From Saccharothrix sp. NRRL B-16348 (GTDB lineage: Bacteria; Actinomycetota; Actinomycetes; Mycobacteriales; Pseudonocardiaceae): 64,000 bases of DNA. The DNA lies in NCBI RefSeq assembly GCF_001280085.1, contig NZ_LGED01000196.1:62001-126000 (forward strand), written 5' to 3'. A program made the translations under genes and the position numbers. The notes under the pieces were generated by a model, which saw only the letters and a list, made by a program, of their open reading frames with translations, had not been told where the DNA came from and made no database searches. This document shows positions 1-9,048 of this stretch, piece after piece. The first letter of the stretch is position 1. Each line of letters opens with the position of its first letter.

Positions 1-2683
1 ACCGGGTGACTACACCGTCACCGTGGAGGCGTTCGGCTTCGGCAAGGCCACGGCCAACGCCACGGTCGCGCCGGACTCCTTCGCCGCGGTCGACGTCGTG
101 CTCACCCCGGCGCCCTTCGGCCGGGTGACCGGTGTCGCGAAGCTGGACACCTCCGGGGCCGGGATTCCCGGTGTCGCGGTCAAGGTGGTCGGCGTGCCGA
201 CCGACCTGTCCGCGGTGACCGGCGCCGACGGCCGGTACACGATCGACGGCGTGCCCGCGGGCACCTACCGGATCGGCGCCTCGTACCCGACGTTCCGGGC
301 GCCCGGCGAGGTCGAGGTGACCGTCGTCGCGGGCGAGGCGGCCAGCGCGGACTTCGCGTTCGGCGTCCCGCCGCGCTCGGTGGCGATCGTGGACAGCTCG
401 GAGACGCGCGCGAACCAGTACCGCGACGTCGTGTTCGCGCCGCGCGGCGTCGAAACCGCGTACTACAGCTGGGACGAGCTGGACAAGGCGGCGCAGCACG
501 CGACCGTCGTGCTCGGCTACGGCACGCTGACGTCGGACTACGACGCGGCGGTGTTCCAGGCGTTCCTGGACGCGACGGACGCCAACGGCACCGGCGTGAT
601 CTTCACCGACCACGCCTACACGACGGGCAACGGCCTCCGGCAGCTGTCGAAGCACACCGGGCAGCCGGTGTCGACCGGGTCCAACACGGGCGGCGGCACG
701 TCGGCCGTGTCGTACTACGAGGTGACCGCGGCGCACCCGATCTTCGACGGGTACGCGGTGGGTGACCGCATCCCGCTCGACGACAGCACCCAGGCCAAGT
801 GGGTCGCGTGGTTCGACGGGTACTCCGGCGCGGGCAGGCAGACGATCGCGAGCCTCGGCCGGACCGTGGACGGCGTGATGGGCGGCGGCATCGGCGTCGA
901 CCAGCGGGCCACCAACCGGCACGTGCTGCTGTCGCTGCACGGCGCGTCGGCGACCAGGGGACCCGTCGACTGGACGCCGCAGGCGACCGACGTGTTCCTG
1001 AACGCGATCGACTGGGCCTCGCCCGCGCCGGACCCGCAGCAGCCGTACTACGCCCTGCACGACCTGAAGGTGTCGCCGGGGCTGGTGAAGGCCAGTGAGA
1101 ACGTCACGGTGACGGTCCAGGTCAAGAACGTCGGTTCGGCGGCGGGCACCTACAACGCGGCGCTCAAGGTCGGCGGCGCGGTCGAGGCGACCACGCCGGT
1201 GCAGCTGGCGGCCGGCCAGTCCAAGACCGTCACGTGGACGGTCGACCCCGATCGGCTCGGCGCGTTCACGGTGCAGGTCGGTCACCTGACCGGCTCGTTC
1301 CGGGTGCGCGCGCCGCGCGTCGACCTCTCGGTGTCCACTGTGGACGCTCCGGGTGCGGCCGCGGTCGGTCCGCTGGCCGGTGCGGTCGTCGAGCTGATCG
1401 TCGGCGGCCAGGTCCGCGGGCTCGGCAAGACCGACGCCGCGGGCAAGCTCGCGTTCGAGATTCCGGACCCGGTCGGCAGGTACACGCTGGTCGTGCGCAA
1501 GCCGACGTCGGAGGGCGGCGGCGACGCCTACCTGCTGCACCGCGAGATCACCGTGATCGACGACGACGTGATCTCGTTCGCGCCCAGGGTGCTCGCGGGT
1601 GGCACGAGAGCGTCCGCGATCGGCGAGAACTTCGCCGTGCGGGCGGACATTGCGCTCGACGCCGCCGACGCGCGGCACACCGGTTCGGTGTTCCTGCGCC
1701 CTTCGGGCACCGCGCCACACGGGTACCGCTACGAACCGGGCACACTGGTGGCGACGCTGGACCGGTACGAGGCGGTCACCGTGCACTCGGTGCGGCACTT
1801 GGAGCAGGACTGGTTCCTGCCGAGCACCAAGGTCTCCGGGCTCGACTGGACCACGCCGTACGACGTCCCGTTCGCGTTCGGCGGCGCGGCGAAGGTCTCG
1901 CTGGGCGACGTCGTGGTCGGCGCCGACGGCAAGGCCACCGTGGACTGGTCGGTGACCGACGCGCACGGCGTGCCGTTCGCGACGGTGGTGGCCTCCGCCG
2001 TGCGGCCGTTCCTGACCCTGCCCGAGCGCGCGGCGCTGGAGGACGTCGAAGGCCTGGTCCGGGCGGCGGCGCCGAACGAGCTGAAGCCGGTGCTGCGCCT
2101 CTTCGCGCCGGACGGCACGCCCGTGCGGGCCGGGTCGATCAACTGGAACGCGCGGCCGTACGCGTTCACGGTCGAACCGGGCACCCCGAACGGGGCGTAC
2201 CGGTTGGCGCTGGACGTGGACACGGGCGGCTACTCCGGCGACCTCACCGGCGAGGCCCGGCTGCGGGTGGGGCCGGAGCCGGTGGCCGTGGTGGCCGTGA
2301 CGGACACGCGCGGCGCGTTCGTGCCGGGCGTGCACACCCAGTACGACGTGCGTGCGGCCAACAGCGGCACCGCCGACTCCGGGCCCCTGTCCTGGACGGT
2401 GCGCGTCGCGGCCGACCGGAGCCTGGCGCCGAGCGACGTCGTGCTGCGGCTGAAGGTCGGCGCCACGTGGCAACGCGTGACGCTGACCCGTGACGGCGGC
2501 GCCCTGACCGGCACCGTCACAGCCACCGCGGCGGTGGCGGCCGGCTCGGAGCAGACGTGGCGGATGTCGTTGTTGGTGCGGGCACCCGGCACCTACCACG
2601 TCGCCGACACGTTCACCGGCGCCGGCATCTCCGTCACCAACGCCGACGACCTGGTCGTGGCGGAACCGGTGGGCGTCCGGTAA
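1..2683 (+). CDS. C-terminal part of large surface protein with carboxypeptidase-regulatory-like and CARDB domains (5' truncated)
   Basis: The reading frame is open at base 2 and has no convincing start, so the gene begins upstream of the window; the GTG at 23 is internal. At least two carboxypeptidase-regulatory-like beta-sandwiches occupy the first ~120 residues (GADGRYTIDGVPAGTYRI is the typical motif). Next is a ~210-residue alpha/beta region resembling a ThuA/glutamine-amidotransferase-like fold, then a CARDB-like adhesion domain (LKVSPGLVKASENVTVTVQV) and further beta-rich repeats. Such modules usually form the C-terminal half of secreted subtilases or adhesins, so a serine peptidase upstream is likely but not visible. 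A strong hairpin follows the TAA stop. Confidence 0.75.
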   Translation, partial: PGDYTVTVEAFGFGKATANATVAPDSFAAVDVVLTPAPFGRVTGVAKLDTSGAGIPGVAVKVVGVPTDLSAVTGADGRYTIDGVPAGTYRIGASYPTFRAPGEVEVTVVAGEAASADFAFGVPPRSVAIVDSSETRANQYRDVVFAPRGVETAYYSWDELDKAAQHATVVLGYGTLTSDYDAAVFQAFLDATDANGTGVIFTDHAYTTGNGLRQLSKHTGQPVSTGSNTGGGTSAVSYYEVTAAHPIFDGYAVGDRIPLDDSTQAKWVAWFDGYSGAGRQTIASLGRTVDGVMGGGIGVDQRATNRHVLLSLHGASATRGPVDWTPQATDVFLNAIDWASPAPDPQQPYYALHDLKVSPGLVKASENVTVTVQVKNVGSAAGTYNAALKVGGAVEATTPVQLAAGQSKTVTWTVDPDRLGAFTVQVGHLTGSFRVRAPRVDLSVSTVDAPGAAAVGPLAGAVVELIVGGQVRGLGKTDAAGKLAFEIPDPVGRYTLVVRKPTSEGGGDAYLLHREITVIDDDVISFAPRVLAGGTRASAIGENFAVRADIALDAADARHTGSVFLRPSGTAPHGYRYEPGTLVATLDRYEAVTVHSVRHLEQDWFLPSTKVSGLDWTTPYDVPFAFGGAAKVSLGDVVVGADGKATVDWSVTDAHGVPFATVVASAVRPFLTLPERAALEDVEGLVRAAAPNELKPVLRLFAPDGTPVRAGSINWNARPYAFTVEPGTPNGAYRLALDVDTGGYSGDLTGEARLRVGPEPVAVVAVTDTRGAFVPGVHTQYDVRAANSGTADSGPLSWTVRVAADRSLAPSDVVLRLKVGATWQRVTLTRDGGALTGTVTATAAVAAGSEQTWRMSLLVRAPGTYHVADTFTGAGISVTNADDLVVAEPVGVR

Positions 2684-2690
2684 TGAGACC

Positions 2691-2726
2691 GTCCGGTCCC
2701 GCGGCGGCGCGACCGCGGGACCGGAC
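2691..2726 (+). terminator. Intrinsic-type terminator hairpin
   Basis: A perfect 14-bp stem (2691-2704 with 2713-2726) around an 8-nt loop begins 8 bases after the stop of the large surface protein. There is no U-tract, as is usual for actinomycete terminators. Confidence 0.8.
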
Positions 2727-2762
2727 CCCACCGGGGACGGCGGGTGCTGGACTGGTCGCGCT

Positions 2763-2963
2763 GTGGTGCGGCCGCCGTCCGCCGCGACTTCGTTCGGGGG
2801 AGGCGCGTCACTCACAAGTGCCCTCGCCGAACTCGTCGTGGTCACCGCCCAGCTGGTCCGACACCACCACGTGACGGCGCGGTCGCCGACGCCGTACCGC
2901 CTGGACACCAACGGCGGGCTGACCCCCGTCGGGTTGACCCTCACCACGGAGCCACGCCGATGA
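2763..2963 (+). CDS. Possible small hypothetical protein
   Basis: A 66-codon frame with a GTG start, ending in a TGA that overlaps the ATG at 2960 (ATGA). That arrangement suggests translational coupling to the broken acetyltransferase gene that follows. The C-terminal half (VVVTAQLVRHHHVTARSPT) matches no family I recognise, and no clear ribosome-binding site precedes the start. In DNA this GC-rich it could be chance. Confidence 0.2.
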   Translation: MVRPPSAATSFGGGASLTSALAELVVVTAQLVRHHHVTARSPTPYRLDTNGGLTPVGLTLTTEPRR

Positions 2964-3638
2964 CCCGACCATCACGGCACACGGCCCCGAAGGCGCGTAC
3001 GCGTTGCGGGAGCCCTTGCTCGCCGTGTACGCCGAGGGCAACGCCGCGCACCTGGCCAACCCGCTGCGCTCCACCGAACGGCAGTGGCGCCGGCGGACGC
3101 GGCCGAACCCGGCTTCCGGCTCGTCACCGCGCACCTCGGCGACGACCTGGTCGGCTACGCCCTCGGGCACACCCTGCCGCGGGCGACCCGGTGGTGGGAC
3201 GGCCTGCTCACCCCACCGGACGACCCCGGTCTCCTCGCCGAGGACGGACGGCGCACCTTCGCGTGCGTCGACATGACGGTGCGGCCCGCATTCCGGGGAC
3301 GCGGCTACGCGCACCTGCTGCACGACGCGCTGCTCGCCGACCGCCTGGAACCGCGTGCCGCACTGGTGGTCGAACCGGACGACATCCCGCTCCGCACCGC
3401 GTATCGCGCCTGGGGTTGGCGCCCGGTCGGCGACCTCCGCCCCGCACTCGGCTCGCCCACCCACCTCGCGATGCTGCACGACCTCCCGCTCGACGTGCCG
3501 GACCGTGCCGCACACGATCGAGTGGTTGTGCGGACGCGGAAAAGCGCTGGCGCGCAACAAGTCCTTCGTGGACGGACGCACGTCACGCGCATGGCGGACG
3601 GTCGTCTGCGGCCGGGCGGAACGGGACGAAATCAGTAG
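2960..3638 (+). pseudogene. Frameshifted GNAT-family N-acetyltransferase
   Basis: The N-terminal part (AYALREPLLAVYAEGNAAHL, from about 2995) and the acetyl-CoA-binding part (from about 3084: FRLVTAHLGDDLVGYALGH, then RPAFRGRGYAHLLHD, the R-x-x-G-x-G/A motif A) are both typical of one GNAT family but lie in different frames (frames 1 and 3), with the switch near 3080. The only ATG (2960) is in yet another frame. The homologous C-terminus should end near 3500 (HLAMLHDLPL); the rest is run-on. At least one frameshift therefore separates the halves, and the gene is probably inactive unless the assembly is in error. Confidence 0.65.
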
Positions 3639-3717
3639 CATCGACCCGGTGATCGATGCACCGCGGCCTCGCGAGTCCGCCGGATCGCGGGCACCCTTCG
3701 GAAGGGCGGGCGAGGCG

Positions 3718-5028
3718 ATGGCCGCGGAACGGGTCGTGGTGATCGGGGCGGGCTACGTCGGGTTGACCACCGCCGCCTGCCTGGCCGGGCTCGGCCACCG
3801 GGTGGTGTGCGCGGACGTGGACCCGGCGAAGGTCGAGCGGCTGCGGGCCGGTGCGGTGGACATCCTCGAACCCCGGCTGCCGGAACTGGTGGCCGAGGGG
3901 CGGCGGACCGGGCGGTTGGCGTTCGCGCTCGGCGCGGGGCGGGCGATGCGGGACAGCGCGGGGGAGCCCAGGGTCGTGTTCCTGTGCGTCCCGACGCCCT
4001 CCGACCCGCAGGGGCGCGCCGACCTCGGCGCGGTCGAGGCGGTCCTCGCCGACATCGAGGGCGAACTGGCCGCGGGCGACGTGCTGGTGGTCAAGTCGAC
4101 CGTGCCGATCGGCGCCACCGCGTGGATCGGCGACCGGCTGGGCCGCGCCGACGTCGGGCTCGCGGCCAACCCCGAGTTCCTGCGCGAGGGCACGGCGGTG
4201 CACGACTTCCTGAACCCGGACCGGATCGTGGTCGGCGCCTCGGACGCCGCCGCGGCCTCCCAGGTCGCCCGGCTGTACGACGGCCTCGACGCGCCGCTCG
4301 TGTCGACCGACCCCGTCAGCGCGGAGTTGATCAAGTACGCCTCGAACGGCTACCTGGCCGTGCGGCTGTCCTACGTCAACGACCTCGCCGCGCTCTGCGA
4401 GGCGGTGGGCGGCGACATCGGCGCCGTCACCGCGGGCATGGGCCACGACCCGCGCATCGGCTCGCGCTACCTCGCGCCCGGACCGGGCTGGGGCGGGTCG
4501 TGCCTGCCGAAGGACTCGCGGGCGTTGCTGAACCTGGCGAGCGCGCGCGGCGTCGACCTGGCGGTGCTGCGCGGCGCGGCCGACGCCAACCGCGAGCAGC
4601 GCGAACGGGTGGTGGCCAAGATCCTCGCCGCCGGGGGCGGGCGGGCGCGGGTGGCCGTCCTCGGGCTGACCTTCAAGGCGGGCACCAACGACCTGCGCGA
4701 CTCGCCGGCCGTGGCGATCGCCGAACGGCTCGCGGCCGAAGCGGAGGTGGTGGCCTACGACCCGGCCGTCCGCTCCTCGACCACGCGGCTGGCGGGCGGC
4801 ACGGTCGTCGACGACGTGGAGCTGGCGGTGAAGGGCGCGGCGGTGGTCGCGGTGCTCACCGACTGGCCCGAGTTCCGGGCGCTCGACTGGGTACGCGTGG
4901 CCTCGCTGATGGAGGGCACCGGGGTCGTGGACGTCCGCAACCACCTCGATCCCGCCGCGGTGCGGGACTCGGGTCTCCACTGGTACGGCACCGGGTGGGC
5001 GGACCGGGGCACGCCGACACCGGCCTGA
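3718..5028 (+). CDS. UDP-glucose/GDP-mannose 6-dehydrogenase family protein
   Basis: Oxidises a nucleotide sugar at C6 to the uronic acid (for example UDP-glucose to UDP-glucuronate) with two NAD+, in the cytoplasm, to supply precursors for surface polysaccharide. The 436-residue length fits the family. Residues 10-15 form the GAGYVG Rossmann motif. The central GPGWGGSCLPKD carries the catalytic cysteine (Cys262) and lysine. The C-terminal domain has the GLTFKAGTNDLRDSPA signature. The ATG at 3718 is preceded by GGAAGGGCGGG; upstream in-frame GTGs would add an unconserved extension. It lies 159 bp ahead of a lectin-glycosyltransferase gene and may feed the neighbouring transferases. The exact substrate (glucose versus mannose or another) cannot be read from the sequence. 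Confidence 0.9.
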   Translation: MAAERVVVIGAGYVGLTTAACLAGLGHRVVCADVDPAKVERLRAGAVDILEPRLPELVAEGRRTGRLAFALGAGRAMRDSAGEPRVVFLCVPTPSDPQGRADLGAVEAVLADIEGELAAGDVLVVKSTVPIGATAWIGDRLGRADVGLAANPEFLREGTAVHDFLNPDRIVVGASDAAAASQVARLYDGLDAPLVSTDPVSAELIKYASNGYLAVRLSYVNDLAALCEAVGGDIGAVTAGMGHDPRIGSRYLAPGPGWGGSCLPKDSRALLNLASARGVDLAVLRGAADANREQRERVVAKILAAGGGRARVAVLGLTFKAGTNDLRDSPAVAIAERLAAEAEVVAYDPAVRSSTTRLAGGTVVDDVELAVKGAAVVAVLTDWPEFRALDWVRVASLMEGTGVVDVRNHLDPAAVRDSGLHWYGTGWADRGTPTPA

Positions 5029-5186
5029 TTGGAAGCAATCCTGCACGAACGCCGGGGCGGTTCGCCCGGGCAAGCGATTCGGCGGGTTTTGCGGAGTGGT
5101 CCGCTCCGCGCCACGTCCTCGACCCCGTGCCAGGTCGCCATGCTGATGGGGCAAACGGATCTTCCTGGGAACAGGGAGTGTGCGCG

Positions 5187-6374
5187 ATGGCGGTTCCGGT
5201 GGACGTGCGGGTGCGGATCGCGAGTGCGGCCGACGGCAAGGTGCTCGACACGGGCGCCGGCCGGGTGGGCGGGCGCGTCGGGCCGGGGTGGCCGGGGCAC
5301 GGGGAGCAGGGGCAGTGGTGGCGGCTGGCTCCGGTGCCGGGCCGGCACCACCGGTTCCACCTGGTGCAGGTCGACAGCGGGTTGGTGGTGGCCGGCGTCG
5401 GGCACCCCGACCGGGGCGAGGTGCGGCTCACCGCCGAACCGGAGGACCCGCGGGCGGTGTGGTGGGTGCTGTCGACGGCGAACGACGAGTACTGGATCGT
5501 CAACGAGGTCAGCGACCTCGGCTTGGAGCTGGGGGACGGATCGGGGGACGACGAGGCGCACATCGGGCTGGTGAAGCACCAGAACAACGCGCGGCAGCGG
5601 TGGCGGCTGGTGACCGACCGCACCCCCGGTGGCACCCGGGCAGTGGTGACCATGGTCTACAACGAGGACGTCATGCTGCCCCTCTGGCTGCGCTACTACA
5701 GCCGCTTCTTCGCGCCCGAGGACATCTACGTCCTCGACCACGACTCCACCGACGGTTCCACCGACGGGCCCGGCTTCACCCGCGTCCCCGCCCACAACAC
5801 CCACTGGAGCGGCAGTTGGCAGCGCGACGTCTGCCAGCAGTTCCAGCACGAGCTGCTGCGGCGCTACGACGTGGTGCTGCAGACCGACGTGGACGAGATC
5901 GTGGCGCCCGACCCGCGCTGCTGCGACCTCGGCGAGTACATCGACCGGTTCGACGGCGACTTCGTCACCTGCACGGGCTACGAAGTCCTCCACCTGCGCG
6001 ACCGCGAACCGGGCCTCGACCTCGACCGGCCGGTGCTGAACCAGCGCGGGACCTGGTTCTTCAACGAGAGGTACGGCAAGCCCTTGCTCGCCCGCATCCC
6101 CATGTACTGGAGCGGCGGGTTCCACCGGCGGGAGGACGGGGTCGCCCGCCACGACCCGCTCCTGCGGCTGATCCACCTGCACCGCATGGACCGCGACCTC
6201 GGCCTGGCCCGCCACCGGATCAAGAACACCCGCAAGCGCGTGCAGCGCGAGATCGACCGGAACTACGCACCCGGGAACCGGATCACCGACCCGGACGAGT
6301 TCGACCGCTGGTTCTCCACCGACCGGGTCGAGAACCTGGAGGAGATCCCACCGCACTGGAAGGACGTCGTGTGA
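5187..6374 (+). CDS. Ricin-type lectin / family-2 glycosyltransferase fusion, copy 1
   Basis: 395 residues. Residues 1-~145 form a beta-trefoil-like domain with repeated QW motifs (GQWWRLAPVPG, ARQRWRLV). Residues ~150-395 are a GT-A transferase of the Glyco_tranf_2_4 type (MVYNEDVMLPLWLRYYSRFF, then LDHDSTDGSTDG) with a metal-binding DVD at 234-236 (TDVDEIVAPDP). There is no signal peptide or membrane span, so it should act in the cytoplasm. ATG 5187 has GGGAG 6 nt upstream. It is the only one of three paralogues in this locus on the plus strand. The lectin part may hold the growing glycan; donor and acceptor are unknown. The next gene is convergent across a perfect palindrome. Confidence 0.8.
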   Translation: MAVPVDVRVRIASAADGKVLDTGAGRVGGRVGPGWPGHGEQGQWWRLAPVPGRHHRFHLVQVDSGLVVAGVGHPDRGEVRLTAEPEDPRAVWWVLSTANDEYWIVNEVSDLGLELGDGSGDDEAHIGLVKHQNNARQRWRLVTDRTPGGTRAVVTMVYNEDVMLPLWLRYYSRFFAPEDIYVLDHDSTDGSTDGPGFTRVPAHNTHWSGSWQRDVCQQFQHELLRRYDVVLQTDVDEIVAPDPRCCDLGEYIDRFDGDFVTCTGYEVLHLRDREPGLDLDRPVLNQRGTWFFNERYGKPLLARIPMYWSGGFHRREDGVARHDPLLRLIHLHRMDRDLGLARHRIKNTRKRVQREIDRNYAPGNRITDPDEFDRWFSTDRVENLEEIPPHWKDVV

Positions 6375-6392
6375 CGGCAGGCGCCCAGCGAA

Positions 6393-6436
6393 GTGGGCCC
6401 CCGTCGTCGATCACGTGATCGACGACGGGGGCCCAC
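6393..6436. terminator. 44-bp perfect palindrome, bidirectional terminator
   Basis: 6393-6436 reads identically on both strands (centre CACGTG), giving a 20+ bp hairpin between two convergent lectin-glycosyltransferase genes. It most likely stops transcription from both sides. Confidence 0.8.
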
Positions 6437-6478
6437 TCGGCCTTCGTGCGCGGGAGCGACCGGAATCGGTGCCGACCG

Positions 6479-7669
6479 TCAGATCACCCCACGCCACCAC
6501 GCCGGGACCGGCTCGAGCGAGATCGGCTTCTGCCGGGCGCTCTTGTTGTAGAACCACCGGGCGTAGAACCCTTCGGCGGTGATGTGGTTCTGGTAGCCCC
6601 AGTGCTGTTCGACGTCGACCTGCCGCTGCTTGCGCTGGTTGCGGACGCGGTTGCGGATCAGGCCGTAGTCGAAGTCCAGGCGGTGCAGGTGCAGCAGGTA
6701 GAGGGCGGGATCGCGGTGGACCAGGCGGTCCTCGCGGTGGTGGCAGCCGCTGACCCAGTGCATGGGCACGCGGGCGAGCAGCGGCTTGGAGTACTTGTGG
6801 TTGGGGAACCACGTGCCGCGTTGGTCGAGGACGGGTCGGGTGGGGTCGTAGGGAGGTTCGGTGTCCTTCATGTGGAGGATCTCGTAGCCGGTGCAGGTGA
6901 CGAAGTCGTCGTCGAAGCGGTCGATGTACTCGCCGAGGTCCCCTGACCGCGGGTCGGGCGCGACGATCTCGTCCACGTCGGTCTGCAGCACCACGTCGTA
7001 CCTGCCGATCAGCTCGTGCTGGAGCCGCTGGCAGACGTCCCGCTGCCACTCCCCGGAGTACTCGTCGTGGTGGACGGGGATGCGGGTGAAGCCGGGCCCG
7101 TCGGTGGAACCGTCGGTGGAGTCGTGGTCGAGGACGTAGATGTCCTCGGGTGCGAAGAAGCGGCTATAGTAGCGCAGCCAGATCGGCAGCAGCACGTTCT
7201 CGTTGTAGACGATCGTCATGACGGCACGGGTGCCGCCCGGCGCGACGCGGGTGTGCAGGCGCCAGCGCTGCTGGGGGTTGTGCCAGTAGGAGTGCAGGTT
7301 GACGGGCGTGTCGTCGCCCTGCTGCCCCCGGTGCAGGTCGAGCGCGCGGTCGTGGGCGAGGTTCTGGACGAGGTACTCGTCGTCGGCCAGGGGCACCACC
7401 GACCACACGGCCTGGGTGTCCGCCACGTCCGAGTCCAGCACGACCCCGTCGGCGCGGCCGGTGAGGGCGAGGCCGCTGTGGGTGTCGAGGATGCGGTAGT
7501 GGTAGTCGCGGCCGGGCACGGGATCGAGGAGCCACCACTGGCCCGGCCGGTCACGGGCGGGCCAGTGCTGCCGCACCCGGTCGCCGGCCCGGACGTCACC
7601 GGCGTCCAGCACCTTCCCGCTGGCCACGTTGCCCAAGCGCACCGGTGTGCGCACGGGGATGAACACCAT
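6479..7669 (-). CDS. Ricin-type lectin / family-2 glycosyltransferase fusion, copy 2
   Basis: 396 residues with the same plan as its two paralogues: an N-terminal beta-trefoil (GQWWLLDPVPG, QQRWRLHTRVAPGG) followed by a GT-A domain with LDHDSTDGSTDG and TDVDEIVAPDP. It ends in an aromatic tail (PAWWRGVI) like the other copies. ATG 7669 is preceded by AAGGAG. Its closest relative in the window by eye is copy 3 (shared GYEILHMKDTEPPYDPTRPV), not the convergent copy 1. It lies 34 bp downstream of the processive glycosyltransferase gene on the same strand and is probably cotranscribed with it. Substrate unknown. Confidence 0.8.
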   Translation of the reverse strand: MVFIPVRTPVRLGNVASGKVLDAGDVRAGDRVRQHWPARDRPGQWWLLDPVPGRDYHYRILDTHSGLALTGRADGVVLDSDVADTQAVWSVVPLADDEYLVQNLAHDRALDLHRGQQGDDTPVNLHSYWHNPQQRWRLHTRVAPGGTRAVMTIVYNENVLLPIWLRYYSRFFAPEDIYVLDHDSTDGSTDGPGFTRIPVHHDEYSGEWQRDVCQRLQHELIGRYDVVLQTDVDEIVAPDPRSGDLGEYIDRFDDDFVTCTGYEILHMKDTEPPYDPTRPVLDQRGTWFPNHKYSKPLLARVPMHWVSGCHHREDRLVHRDPALYLLHLHRLDFDYGLIRNRVRNQRKQRQVDVEQHWGYQNHITAEGFYARWFYNKSARQKPISLEPVPAWWRGVI

Positions 7670-7703
7670 CGCGCCGCTCCTTCAGTGAGTCCTCTGTGGA
7701 TGG

Positions 7704-8870
7704 TCATTGCCGGGTGTGCCGGCGGATCAGGCAGACCGCGGCCACGGCGGCGCAGCCGGCGAGCACCACCTTGCGCTTCGTCGTCATCGGGGTGAGGTCC
7801 GCCTTGCAGCCGTGCCGGCCGGTCCAGGTGAGCAGGTGCTTGCCGAGCACCCACTCGCGCAGCATCCACCAGGTGGTGAGCGGCCCGGTCAGGGTCTGCA
7901 GCGCGAACCAGCTCGGGAAGCACCGCAACGTCGTCCGGGCGCCCACCTCCCGCGTGCCGACGGCCAGCGAGGCCACGAGCACGAGCAGCCACAGGGCGCC
8001 CCACCAGCGCCACAGCGCGGTGACGCCGTGCCGCCGGACGAAGGGCAGGAACGAGAACGTGGCCGCGCCGCCGATGACGCCGTCGACCACCTGGGTGACG
8101 ACCACGATGAACGCCGACGGTCCCTGCAACGGCGCACGGTGCTTCACCATGCTCTGCGCGAAGCCGGAACTCCACCGATGCATCTGGGACAGCAGTTCCT
8201 TCAGCGTCGTCGGCTCGCGGGTGTAGACGAACGCGGCGGGGGTGAAGGCCACGCGGTGCCCGCGGCGGTGCAGCAGCCAGGTCAGGTTGAAGTCCTCGGT
8301 GATGCTGTCCTCGGGGTAACCGCCGTACTGGCGCAACACGTCCGTGCGGTGGCAGTTGGCCATCCCGCTGAGCACCATCTGCTTGCCGAGCACGTCCTGC
8401 AACCGGCGCACCCACCCGTTGGAGACGGCGTGGTAGAGCGTGCGGTACCGGCTGTAGGGGGTGTCGGTGTCGCGGGGGAGCGCGGCCGGGCAGGTGCCGA
8501 CGGCGCCGGCGCGGATGGTCTCGACCATGAGCGCGGTGGCGTCGTGGCTCAGCGTGGCGTCGGCGTCCAGCGCCAGCACGAGGTCGCTGTCGACCAGCGG
8601 CAGCGCCATGTTCTGCGCCGCCGCCTTGGAGCCGCCCTGGCCGGTGATGACGACCGCGCCCGCCTCCCGGGCACGCCGGGCCGTGTCGTCGGTGCAGTTG
8701 TCGGCGACCACGATGACCTGGTCCAGCGGGTAGCTCTGCGCCAGGCAGGACCGCACCGTCTCCTGGATCGTCGCCTCCTCGTTGTGCGCGGGGATGACCA
8801 CCGACACGGTGAGGGAACGGTCGGCGTCCTGTCGCGGCGCGCGGTCGGCGCACAGCTCTTCGTGCCGCAT
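7704..8870 (-). CDS. Membrane-bound processive family-2 glycosyltransferase (hyaluronan/cellulose synthase-like)
   Basis: 388 residues from ATG 8870. The catalytic domain shows VSVVIPAHNEEATIQ, ADNCTDDT, the DAD metal motif (LALDADATL), an ED pair (DSITEDFNLTW) and QMHRWSSGF, which matches the Q/RxxRW product-binding motif of processive beta-glycosyltransferases such as PgaC, HAS and cellulose synthases. The C-terminal third has several hydrophobic spans, consistent with extrusion through the membrane. An in-frame ATG at 8972 would add 34 low-complexity residues; neither start has a good ribosome-binding site, and the IS3 remnant immediately upstream may have replaced the native promoter. Likely role: polymerising a surface polysaccharide together with the lectin-glycosyltransferase genes. 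Confidence 0.8.
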   Translation of the reverse strand: MRHEELCADRAPRQDADRSLTVSVVIPAHNEEATIQETVRSCLAQSYPLDQVIVVADNCTDDTARRAREAGAVVITGQGGSKAAAQNMALPLVDSDLVLALDADATLSHDATALMVETIRAGAVGTCPAALPRDTDTPYSRYRTLYHAVSNGWVRRLQDVLGKQMVLSGMANCHRTDVLRQYGGYPEDSITEDFNLTWLLHRRGHRVAFTPAAFVYTREPTTLKELLSQMHRWSSGFAQSMVKHRAPLQGPSAFIVVVTQVVDGVIGGAATFSFLPFVRRHGVTALWRWWGALWLLVLVASLAVGTREVGARTTLRCFPSWFALQTLTGPLTTWWMLREWVLGKHLLTWTGRHGCKADLTPMTTKRKVVLAGCAAVAAVCLIRRHTRQ

Positions 8871-9048
8871 CAGAGTCGCCTGAGCCGGTGCGGTGTCGCG
8901 GTGCGGCGGGGAAGGTCGCGGCGGGGTGTCTTGCGGTTGTGCACCTTGCGTCCCGATTCGTGAGTAGGGCATGGGCGGTCGGCGCCGGCGGGCTGCCGAC
9001 CGTGCTGCTTCTCGTGGCTCCGGTGCCGGTGGACGCCACCGTCCGCGG

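Noticed and set aside
3004..3276. Independent 90-residue gene
   Set aside because: It is the N-terminal half of the frameshifted GNAT gene plus run-on sequence in the wrong frame.
3583..5154. Long minus-strand frame opposite the UDP-sugar dehydrogenase gene
   Set aside because: It is a mirror of the real gene in very GC-rich DNA: low-complexity His/Arg/Gly/Val composition and no domain. The same holds for the long opposite-strand frames at 4755-6356, 13202-14965, 14709-16286, 22204-24567, 28753-31017, 32523-34688 and 45600-47891.
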